The position numbers and the translations under genes are program-made. This document shows, in pieces, positions 55,251 to 64,000 of a stretch of 64,000 nt of DNA. The notes below the pieces were generated by a model. It searched no databases, was not told the DNA's origin, and saw nothing but the letters and a program-made list of their open reading frames with translations. Source of the DNA: Symsagittifera roscoffensis. Lineage: Eukaryota; Xenacoelomorpha; Acoela; Convolutidae. Where the stretch lies: contig NC_087071.1 of assembly GCF_963678635.1 (NCBI RefSeq), positions 3,032,365-3,096,364 on the forward strand, in the 5' to 3' direction. Each line of letters opens with the position of its first letter. The first letter of the stretch is position 1.

Positions 55251-57440
55251 AGTCTCCCAATGGCCCAACCCCAAATTTCGATTCTCAATTAAAACTCATT
55301 CTCCAAGTTAAAACTCATTGATTTCAATCTTCTCAAGTTATATTTAATTCCATTTATTCTAGAGTTGCTAGTCAATTTAGGTACTCCAATTCTCGAGTGT
55401 GCTGGTATGTGAGTACCCAATTTAGTTTTTTGAGTGTGTTTTGTAATTGTTATGGTGAGTTAAGAAGAGTCTTAGGTTGATCCATCTGAAATGAAAAAAG
55501 GTTCCACTGTCTAATAAAAAATAATTATACGGACTGTTCCGACCCTGTTTTTAACGGCGTTCGCGTATTTTGGGTATTTTGAGACCTAAGTCTGGGGACG
55601 TTCTTATTTTCTAGAGTGGTGGTATTTTGGTAGTGGCCTTTAAGCTGTAACGAGGGTTTTAGTCCCATGTCGCAAGTGAACCGAATTGGCTCCGACCGTT
55701 CGAGATTGAAAAACACAAGAGATAGTGTCCCTGACTCTTGAGCCAATGGTTATAGGGCCTATTTTTCTTTAACCTCATATGTGACTCAAGTGGGCGAATG
55801 TTACATAGTGGTTTTATGGCGATCCTGGGTGTTTTTATGACATCATGACTACGGAGTCGAACCTACTTGACACAGCTCCGGGCTACATGCCCTTTCTAGA
55901 GTTTCGGTGGTACGGTTCAGCGGGAACGTGTAAACCTTCCGGTTGTACCGTGATAGCTTTTTAAGAAAACTCAAGAAAACTTCCTGGTTCAAGAAAACTT
56001 CCGAACAAGGCCTAGCTAACCGTAAGGGGGGTAACTAGGGGGACAAAAAACGAGCAAAAAGACAAAAAGCGAAACAAAAACCGAAAAAGAATAGAAAAAG
56101 GAACAAAAACCATATAACAAAAAAGGACAGTGACTTTGATACCAGATTAGTTGAATCAAATTTTTATATTAATTAAAAAGTATACCCATAATGTTTTCAT
56201 AAGAATGATCGTTTCGATCAATTCAGCAATTTAAAAAGGTGCCCGAGTGTGGGGCGTTGTTAAGCGTTTTCAGATAGCTTGCACCTTAGCTGGGCCACTA
56301 GATGATTTCACTGGAAAAGGTGACCAGCCAAGTAGGAAAGTGGTTCACAGGAAGGGAACCCGACAAATGCTGGACGCGACAAAGATACATCCAGCACCGA
56401 CGAGAACAAACAGAGAAGGCACGCAGGGGTTTTACTGTTTGGTCAATCGACGGACCACTGGGAGACTTGACAAGAACAGGTGACCAGCCAAGTGGGAAAG
56501 TGGTGCTGGTGAGAGAAGCTGGACAAGCCACGGAGACAACCAGCACGGAATCAGAACAACCAGAGGAGGACACACAGGGGTGTTCTGGTTGGTCAAACGG
56601 GTATCGTTAAAATCCACAATACATTATAGGAGATAAGTGTAAATTTGGATAAGCGAATTGCCACGGTTTTGAGGAACGTTTTTACTTGAGCAGAGCTGGG
56701 AAACAGGTTCTAGGGTTTCCTCTCAAGAGGTTTAGCACCCAGCGCTTAAGGTATTTTTTGGCTTAAGAGGGGCTAAATAGAGGGGAGGTTAGAAGGGGGG
56801 CTGATTAAGCTAGAGGTTGGCGATTGCAAATTGTAAAAAGGGGGGACACATTACAGTAACTAATCAATCGACATCGTCGATTTAGTTACAATAGAGACGT
56901 GAGAGTTGCAAAGCGAGGATATCCAGATTTAAGATCGAAATAAGGTAAGCACCATGGTCGGATCGAATGGGGGGAACGGAAATAGACAGTTTTGGTAACC
57001 CGGAAGGAGAATACCCGATAAGAACGTTAGTAGGGGCGAGGAAAACGCGTGACAATCAGGTACCAGGCATTTTTTAACAAAAGGACGACATTGGTCACCT
57101 TTGAATTTTAGGTGGGTTCATCTTTCTTTTTTTTATCATTTTTCTCGTTTAAGTTTTTACGTTTTCGGTACTAATTTTATCGGTTTCGCACGAACAGGTG
57201 ATCACAAGACACCTGCGAACAAGTTGGGTTTCAACTCGCATCAGATTAATAAAGGGAGATAAATACAGCAGGTTAGTAATTGAAACTTTTGGCCAGTAAG
57301 GTTGGGTTTTGGGGAAACTTTTATACTAGAGCCCAAGTGGTGGTACCAGGGATAGTGGTTCAAGAGTCCCAACAACGAAGAAGAAGATATCGTAATGTCC
57401 CAACACTAGGAAAGAAGGGGTCTTGGCACAGTGTGAGGTG
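55251..57440. other. Candidate LTR/leader of retroelement 2
   Basis: This 2.2 kb stretch is distinctly GC-richer than everything to its left and lies upstream of gag. AATAAA-type words occur at 55512 and 57246. At 56319-56475 and 56480-56598 an imperfect repeat begins AGGTGACCAGCCAAGT and ends GGTT..TGGTTGGTCAA. LTR ends, primer-binding site and target duplications are not identified, and overlapping short frames (for example 56247-56483) are not supported as genes. Confidence 0.4.
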
Positions 57441-57462
57441 ACCCAACACTTGAGTGGCAAGG

Positions 57463-58396
57463 TCTTGGGATGGTACCAAAAATTCTTGGGACACTACCGA
57501 AAAGTCTTGGGACAGTACGGAAAAGTCTTGGGATGGTGCCAAGTCTTGGGACAGCACCAAGGAGTCTTGAGACAGCACGGAAAAGTCTTGGGACAGTACC
57601 GAAAAATCTTGGGACAGTACGGAAAAGTCTTGGGACAGTACGGAAAAGTCTTGGTACAGTACCAAGAAGTCTTGGGACAGTACGGAGAAGTCTTGAGACA
57701 GCACGGAAAAGTCTTGGGACAGTACCGAAAAGTCTTGGGACAGTACGGAAAAGTCTTGGGCAGTACGGAAAAGTCTTGGGACAGTACGGAAAAGTCTTGG
57801 TACAGTACCAAGAAGTCTTGGGACAGTACGAAGAAGTCTTGAGACAGTGCGGAAAAGTCTTGGGACAGTACGAAGAAGTCTTGGGACAGTGCGGAAAAAA
57901 CTTGGGACATTACCGAAAAGTCTTGGGGCAGTACGGAAAATTCTTGGGACAGTACCGAAAAGTCTTGGGACAGTACGGAAAAGTCTTGGTACAGTACCAA
58001 GAAATCTTGGGACAGTACGAAGAAGTCTTGGGACAGTGCGCAAAAGTCTTGGGACAGTACCAAAAGGTCTTCGGACAGCACCAAGGAGTCTTGGGATAGC
58101 GCCAAGGATTCTTGGGACAGCGCCAAGGATTCTTGGGACAGTGCGGAAAAGTCTTGGGACAGTACGAAGAAGTCTTGGGACAGTGCGGAAAAGTCTTGGG
58201 ACAGTACCAAAAGGTCTTCGGACAGCACCAAGGAGTCTTAGGACAGCGCCAAGGATTCTTGGGACAGCACGGAAAAGTCTTGGGACAGTACCGAAAAGTC
58301 TTGGGACAGTACGGAAAAATCTTGGGACAGTACCGAAAAGTCTTGGGACAGTACGGAAATGTCTAGTCTTGGTACAGTACCAAGAAGTCTTGTGAC
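57463..58396. repeat. 21 bp minisatellite
   Basis: About 44 copies of a 21-base unit (core GTCTTGGGACAGTACGGAAAA, with variants GTACCG, GTGCGG, CACGG, GTACCAAG) in near-perfect phase. Four interspersed units contain the palindrome CTTGGTACAGTACCAAG (57650, 57796, 57985, 58368). Because 21 is a multiple of three and the unit lacks stops, long frames are open on both strands; they are not evidence of a protein. The last eight units also belong to the 2.15 kb duplication and reappear at 60377-60545. Confidence 0.95.
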
Positions 58397-58537
58397 AGTA
58401 AGAAAATGTCTATTAAGATCAAGAATTGAATGATTTTTTCTTAAAAGAATTAGGAATACTTTTTAAATTTTTTATCTTTAGAATAGAAGTTTGTAAATAT
58501 TAATATTGTAGATGAAGAAAAATTTTAAACATAAATC

Positions 58538-60376
58538 ATGAGGCGAAGTATGGTACCGATAGCAGACAAAAGAATACTAGAATCAAAGAAGAATCATAAC
58601 CCGTCGCAACCGAAAGCGACACTATCGGATCCGAAAGTAATGAGAAAGAACTTTTCAGGGAGCATGGTCAATACAAGAAGCTCAAAGGAAAACAAGACGA
58701 AGGTAAGCGCTGTGGAGGAACAAACTGTACCTGTTAGAAACCTGTTAGAAATTGATCTTGAGACACCAGACCAGAGTGTTGATGAGGTGGAAAGGAAAAA
58801 AACGGAGTCAATACCAATGCCGAATGCGGAAGAACAAGAAAAGAAGACGATAGAGTTCTCGCCAATTGACATTGTGGAGGGCACAACAAGCAACACGCCG
58901 AAAACAATAAAAGATGATTCTCAAACAAAAAGAATGTCGTTCACAGAGAGGATTGCAATGATGGTTGGAATGAAACCAAAAGATAAGGAGGAGGTAGAAC
59001 CAACGGTCGAGAAAGGCCAAACGTTTGGAACAGTTTCCGCGATAACAACAGAGGCCATTCAAAACGATAAGCAAATCAAACCTGGGGCAACAGCTAACCA
59101 TGAAAAAACAACCTCTCTCGAGCTGGGCGATTTGATGGCGAAGTTGGATCAAATCGACAAAAAACTGAAATGCAGTTAAGAGGATCGACAAGTAGTAAAA
59201 AGGAAATACGATTTAACAAGAACGAGACCCTAGACAATTACTTCAACCTGGCGAGGGCGATGTAGGAAAAGCTACAGCATATGTCAGACAACGTAGAGGC
59301 TACCGACAAAGAGCGCGAGAAAATTTTCAAAAAGGACATGCAAGAACTGAAGCAACGATATGACACGGTGAACAACAAGTTATGGAGTCTGGAGACGAGA
59401 ACAGACACAATGAGCAAAGACCAGGCTGAAAGTTCATGTGCCATACAGTCCAAACTAGATGCTCTCTTGAGAAACTCTACAGCACAAGACACGCTGCCAA
59501 CAGACAAAACGCAAGTCAACAGTGTCGATTTTATAGAACCACAACGGAACAAGCGGGAGTCCACACCGTTACCCCGGGGTGCAGCGGGCATAGGTCCAGG
59601 GGGGCCAAGACAATTATGAAGAGTGGAACCAAAATGTCCAGGGGATTCCACCAAGAGCACTAATGTAGGACCCGATGCCACGACGTGGGCTAACACCTGG
59701 GAAAAGACGAATAGGACATTGGAAGCGTTCGCTACAAGATCACTGACTCGAGTGAAAGAGGAGGTGGCAAATCCAGGAAAACCTTCAAGAAACCAAAGGA
59801 ATTTAAAGGTATTCTTCAAGAATGAATAGGACATTGGAAGCTAGATGAATAGGACATTGGAAGCGTTCGCTACAAGAACACTGACTCGAGTGAAAGAGGA
59901 GGTGGCAAGTCCAGGAAAACCTTCAAGAAACCAAAAGAATTTGGGTAGAAGTCATCAGACTACATTTGGATTAAGACAACTTGAATGACAAGAGACAGGC
60001 CTGCACGGCAATACTGAGCAACTTAGAAGGCACAGCGTTAAAATTTGTAGTTGCAAAGAAGGAAGAGGAACGTGATACTGCGGAAAAGATCTTCGAGATA
60101 TTGTTGAACCGATTCGGATCAGGAATGAAGGGCCACCAAGCTATGATCAGATTTAAAAAGAAGAGACAGAGAGACGATGAATCAATCGATCGGTTCCTGG
60201 ATGTCTTGAGAGCTTGAGAACAAGGAGTGATCCTGAAGAATCAATAAACAGAAGGAACTTCAGCATCGCCTCGAAGTTTATCGATGGGGTAAAAAGTGAC
60301 GACTTGAGAACAATGTGTCAACGTACTATACACTGTCGAAAGATAATGCACCGACTCCGGAAGAGATGAGCTCAGC
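58538..60376 (+). pseudogene. Gag of Ty3/Gypsy-type retroelement 2, copy A
   Basis: ATG at 58538 opens a 213-codon frame (to 59179) rich in Lys, Glu and Thr with MVNTRSSKENKTK. The sense continues in the next frame (RGSTSSKKEIRFNKNETLDN) to an in-frame TAG at 59263-59265, then a coiled-coil-like stretch (59281-59619, ELKQRYDTVNNKLWSLETR), another frame (59623-59829) and the gag/capsid core (59981-60217) with ACTAILSNLEGTALKFV and DESIDRFLDVLR, typical of the retrotransposon gag domain. It runs into the duplication joint at 60376 and lacks a zinc knuckle. The same stops exist in copy B, so the breaks predate the duplication. A ~97-base segment is doubled inside (59709-59803, 59847-59943). Confidence 0.82.
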
Positions 60377-62536
60377 ACCAAGGAGTCTTAGGACAGCGCC
60401 AAGGATTCTTGGGACAGCACGGAAAAGTCTTGGGACAGTACCGAAAAGTCTTGGGACAGTACGGAAAAATCTTGGGACAGTACCGAAAAGTCTTGGGACA
60501 GTACGGAAATGTCTAGTCTTGGTACAGTACCAAGAAGTCTTGTGACAGTAAGAAAATGTCTATTAAGATCAAGAATTGAATGATTTTTTCTTAAAAGAAT
60601 TAGGAATACTTTTTAAATTTTTTATCTTTAGAATAGAAGTTTGTAAATATTAATATTGTAGATGAAGAAAAATTTTAAACATAAATCATGAGGCGAAGTA
60701 TGGTACCGATAGCAGACAAAAGAATACTAGAATCAAAGAAGAATCATAACCCGTCGCAACCGAAAGCGACACTATCGGATCCGAAAGTAATGAGAAAGAA
60801 CTTTTCAGGGAGCATGGTCAATACAAGAAGCTCAAAGGAAAACAAGACGAAGGTAAGCGCTGTGGAGGAACAAACTGTACCTGTTAGAAACCTGTTAGAA
60901 ATTGATCTTGAGACACCAGACCAGAGTGTTGATGAGGTGGAAAGGAAAAAAACGGAGTCAATACCAATGCCGAATGCGGAAGAACAAGAAAAGAAGACGA
61001 TAGAGTTCTCGCCAATTGACATTGTGGAGGGCACAACAAGCAACACGCCGAAAACAATAAAAGATGATTCTCAAACAAAAAGAATGTCGTTCACAGAGAG
61101 GATTGCAATGATGGTTGGAATGAAACCAAAAGATAAGGAGGAGGTAGAACCAACGGTCGAGAAAGGCCAAACGTTTGGAACAGTTTCCGCGATAACAACA
61201 GAGGCCATTCAAAACGATAAGCAAATCAAACCTGGGGCAACAGCTAACCATGAAAAAACAACCTCTCTCGAGCTGGGCGATTTGATGGCGAAGTTGGATC
61301 AAATCGACAAAAAACTGAAATGCAGTTAAGAGGATCGACAAGTAGTAAAAAGGAAATACGATTTAACAAGAACGAGACCCTAGACAATTACTTCAACCTG
61401 GCGAGGGCGATGTAGGAAAAGCTACAGCATATGTCAGACAACGTAGAGGCTACCGACAAAGAGCGCGAGAAAATTTTCAAAAAGGACATGCAAGAACTGA
61501 AGCAACGATATGACACGGTGAACAACAAGTTATGGAGTCTGGAGACGAGAACAGACACAATGAGCAAAGACCAGGCTGAAAGTTCATGTGCCATACAGTC
61601 CAAACTAGATGCTCTCTTGAGAAACTCTACAGCACAAGACACGCTGCCAACAGAAAAAACGCAAGTCAACAGTGTCGATTTTATAGAACCACAACGGAAC
61701 AAGCGGGAGTCCACACCGTTACCCCGGGGTGCAGCGGGCATAGGTCCAGGGGGGCCAAGACAATTATGAAGAGTGGAACCTCAAATACGCAAAATGTCCA
61801 GGGGATTCCACCAAGAGCACTAATGTAGGACCCGATGCCACGACGTGGGCTAACACCTGGGAAAAGACGAATAGGACATTGGAAGCGTTCGCTACAAGAT
61901 CACTGACTCGAGTGAAAGAGGAGGTGGCAAATCCAGGAAAACCTTCAAGAAACCAAAGGAATTTAAAGGTATTCTTCAAGAATGAATAGGACATTGGAAG
62001 CTAGATGAATAGGACATTGGAAGCGTTCGCTACAAGAACACTGACTCGAGTGAAAGAGGAGGTGGCAAGTCCAGGAAAACCTTCAAGAAACCAAAAGAAT
62101 TTGGGTAGAAGTCATCAGACTACATTTGGATTAAGACAACTTGAATGACAAGAGACAGGCCTGCACGGCAATACTGAGCAACTTAGAAGGCACAGCGTTA
62201 AAATTTGTAGTTGCAAAGAAGGAAGAGGAACGTGATACTGCGGAAAAGATCTTCGAGATATTGTTGAACCGATTCGGATCAGGAATGAAGGGCCACCAAG
62301 CTATGATCAGATTTAAAAAGAAAAGACAGAGAGACGATGAATCAATCGATCGGTTCCTGGATGTCTTGAGAGCTTGAGAACAAGGAGTGATCCTGAAGAA
62401 TCAATAAACAGAAGGAACTTCAGCATCGCCTCGAAGTTTATCGATGGGGTAAAAAGTGACGACTTGAGAACAATGTGTCAACGTACTATACACTGTCGAA
62501 AGATAATGCACCGACTCCGGAAGAGATGAGCTCAGC
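60377..62536 (+). pseudogene. Gag of retroelement 2, copy B
   Basis: Repeats copy A: eight minisatellite units, ATG at 60688 with the 213-codon frame to 61329, in-frame TAG at 61413-61415, coiled-coil part 61431-61769, a 10-base insertion at 61781-61790 that alters the frame, capsid core 62141-62377. Unlike copy A it continues into the nucleocapsid region, so this copy is the one in the original context. Confidence 0.82.
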
Positions 62537-62861
62537 GGATCATCACGTGGCGGATCGCACGACGTACAAGCAAGGCATGAAGAGTCTGGGATATGCGCCG
62601 GATGAGGAAGATATGAGCCAGACGGAGGAACATGAGTTTTATTGTGGCTTGATCATCAAAATAGATGCGAGATGCTTCTTCTGCAATCAAGAGGGCCACT
62701 TCAGGATGGACTGTCCGTTGTTTTGGGAAGCAATGAAGAACCAAAATCAACCCAAACACAAGCTAGCGCTGGCGGCGGTACAGAACACGAGGAACAGGCA
62801 AGCCGAGTTTGACAAAAAAATTCGGAGGTACCGAGTGCGGAACTACCGACAAAAACGCTGA
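62475..62861 (+). pseudogene. Nucleocapsid part of retroelement 2 gag with CCHC zinc knuckle
   Basis: The frame carries CFFCNQEGHFRMDC, a perfect CX2CX4HX4C knuckle that binds RNA in retroelement nucleocapsids. Just before it EEMSSADHHVAD looks like the residue of a first knuckle that has lost cysteines, probably through a small deletion after PTPEEM. The frame shifts near 62818 in an A run and ends in KR before a TGA. Confidence 0.85.
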
Positions 62862-63560
62862 AGGCTGTAACGCAAGTCAAAAATGCCATAGAAGCTGAGG
62901 CCAGGAATTCTATAGAAATAAACTATGAGAAAGCAGCTGCGGAGGCTATCAACAAAGTGAAACAGGACCTAGCGACGAAAGAGATCGAGCAACGACTGAA
63001 GCAGAAGATCGAGTTGCAGAAGTTGAATGAAACATTATGTAGGCCGGTGCCAGTGCCAGAGGCCAAAGTGGGAGCGACAAGGAGTGGAAATTGTAACACT
63101 CTAAAAATGGTGACAGGAAAACCATTCGTCATAACCAAAATTGGAGCCAGGATAATGTCAATAATCACAGTGGGCGGCCATGAATTAACGAGAAACCTGA
63201 GTGAACCGAGCGATCAAACGATAATGCACATTGATGTGTACGCAGATTACTTGAGTACAATAAGTTCGCAAACAACTTCTGGAGCCTTAAAAGCTTTACT
63301 CACGAGGGGCGGCAACAAGTCAGTCCGCGTCGAAAATAGACACACGGAGGGCTACGGTCCCCATGAGGTAATGTTAAACATAGATGGAATAAAAACATCT
63401 ACACGAAGACTATGATAACATGTGACAAAGACCTAGCCGGACAGATCTACGTGGGTAGAGAAGAACTGAAAGTGAGATCGATTGGACACTGCGCCATGTT
63501 GGAAGAAGATGCAATGCATATCGGAACGGAAGCAGATGTATCAGCACACGTCTTGACATA
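62860..63560 (+). pseudogene. Pre-protease region of retroelement 2 polyprotein
   Basis: A charged helical stretch (KQDLATKEIEQRLKQKIELQ) is followed by GGHELTRNLSEPSDQTIMHI in the frame 62957-63415; the sense then continues in another frame (QIYVGREELKVRSIGHCAML) to a TAA near 63560. At least two frameshifts separate it from the protease. No catalytic motif is recognised. Confidence 0.65.
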
Positions 63561-63908
63561 AGCGGCAAGAAGACTCAGTTGCGCGGGTTACTAGACACGG
63601 GAGCGGTATTGAGCGTTATACCAATCGAAACAAGGGAGCGAATGGGCTTCAACAAAGACAATTTGATAGACTCGAGAATACGGCTGCCAGCTGCAAAAAA
63701 AGGGGCGCTGCGGGTACTAGGCAGGACACCAATAAAAGCCCTAAACTTGGGGGAACGCAACCTGTGGATAAGCTTTGTTGTGGTGGAAAACCTAGATGAG
63801 TCTGAACAATTCTTTTTAAGCAGAGACTTCATCAGAAATTTCGACTTAACAATTGATCTAAACAATGCCATGTTCAGGATTCGGAACCCGTTTAAAAATG
63901 GCGAATGA
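63560..63908 (+). CDS. Aspartic protease of retroelement 2
   Basis: RGLLDTGAVLSVIP contains the retropepsin active site DTGA, and SRDFIRNFDLTID near the C-terminus corresponds to the family's second conserved G-R-D-F strand with Ser instead of Gly. The frame 63579-63908 is intact for the core domain; the true upstream boundary is obscured by a frameshift near 63555. In Ty3/Gypsy elements this enzyme cleaves the Gag-Pol polyprotein. It ends GE followed by TGA and overlaps the next frame. Confidence 0.82.
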
Positions 63909-64000
63909 GGATAAAGCACCGGTATTCTTGAGTAGGATGATGAGGCTGAAAGCAAACGAAGCGGCAATTGTAAGCTTGCGGATGAAAAATTATAGTGAAA
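63898..64000 (+). CDS. Start of downstream pol region, open at window end
   Basis: ATG at 63898 overlaps the protease stop by about ten bases and opens a frame (KAPVFLSRMMRLKANEAA) still open at the last base. By position it should lead to reverse transcriptase, RNase H and integrase outside the window. Confidence 0.5.
   Translation, partial: MANEDKAPVFLSRMMRLKANEAAIVSLRMKNYSE

Larger units (their letters stand above)
58227..62536. repeat. 2.15 kb near-identical tandem duplication within gag
   Basis: Copy A is 58227-60376 and copy B 60377-62536. By eye they differ by a single base near 59504/61654, a 10-base insertion in copy B (61781-61790) and one base near 60162/62322. The four bases CAGC stand at both outer edges and the joint, so the duplication joined the minisatellite end to gag sequence at a microhomology. 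The near-identity means it is recent, or an assembly artefact from two alleles. Confidence 0.95.

Noticed and set aside
57360-58395. Long overlapping reading frames of 139-245 codons on both strands
   Set aside because: They all arise from the 21-base minisatellite, whose period is a multiple of three and whose unit lacks stops in every frame.
58594-59191. Minus-strand frames opposite gag (and 60744-61341)
   Set aside because: The plus strand has clear gag content in order with protease; the opposite frames are cysteine/serine-rich shadows.
59238-59834. 198-codon minus-strand frame
   Set aside because: Antisense of the gag coiled-coil and capsid region; no domain recognised.

Overview
The window is AT-rich, gene-poor eukaryotic nuclear DNA, most likely from an invertebrate animal. 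Supporting this are a metazoan-style C-type lectin domain (15.2 kb), animal-type Ty3/Gypsy retroelement pieces, a Polinton/Maverick element with a protein-primed DNA polymerase B, a tRNA-like SINE relic and long runs of decayed, duplicated non-coding DNA. No operons, bacterial promoters or CRISPR arrays are visible. I cannot fix the phylum; a nematode or another small AT-rich invertebrate would fit. Almost every recognisable coding region is broken. The best candidate for a host gene is the C-type lectin-like reading frame.

Layout. 1-4.3 kb: two direct copies of a ~0.57 kb repeat (R1), each ending in a CT/AT microsatellite, around a GC-richer exon-like frame and a copy of a 2 kb repeat (R2). 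4.6-12.7 kb: no genes, but several strongly diverged copies of a module set recurring at roughly 2 kb intervals. 12.7-20.1 kb: a 216 bp fold-back hairpin, the lectin gene and its truncated tandem copy, a TTCCGCA-motif block, a 955 bp terminal-inverted-repeat element built of ATAATCGATTAT-like palindromes, and a diverged R2/R1 relic.

20.1-55.0 kb: the main structure, two head-to-tail units (about 17.7 and 16.8 kb, roughly 95% alike by eye) plus the start of a third. Each unit runs from the 3' part of a Gypsy-type reverse transcriptase, through non-coding DNA, a shrunken Polinton (~7 kb, terminal inverted repeats, minus-strand polB, plus-strand basic core-like protein and adenovirus-type cysteine protease remnants) and R2, to a gag-like frame, an aspartic protease and the 5' part of the reverse transcriptase. 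Unit joints therefore fall inside the reverse transcriptase. The two units carry different lesions, so much of the damage followed the duplication, while some catalytic losses are shared and older.

55.0-64.0 kb: an abrupt change to GC-richer DNA with a second, different Gypsy-type retroelement: possible LTR/leader, a 21 bp minisatellite, a gag region present twice through a near-perfect 2.15 kb tandem duplication, a CCHC zinc knuckle, an aspartic protease and the start of downstream pol, which continues past the window end.

The genes do not form a host pathway; the window records mobile elements nesting, duplicating and decaying. The most noteworthy signals are regulatory-looking: a 60 bp-period array of TGACGTCA (CRE-like) boxes upstream of the Polinton polymerase, and, in unit 2 only, a perfect five-pentamer heat-shock element next to it.
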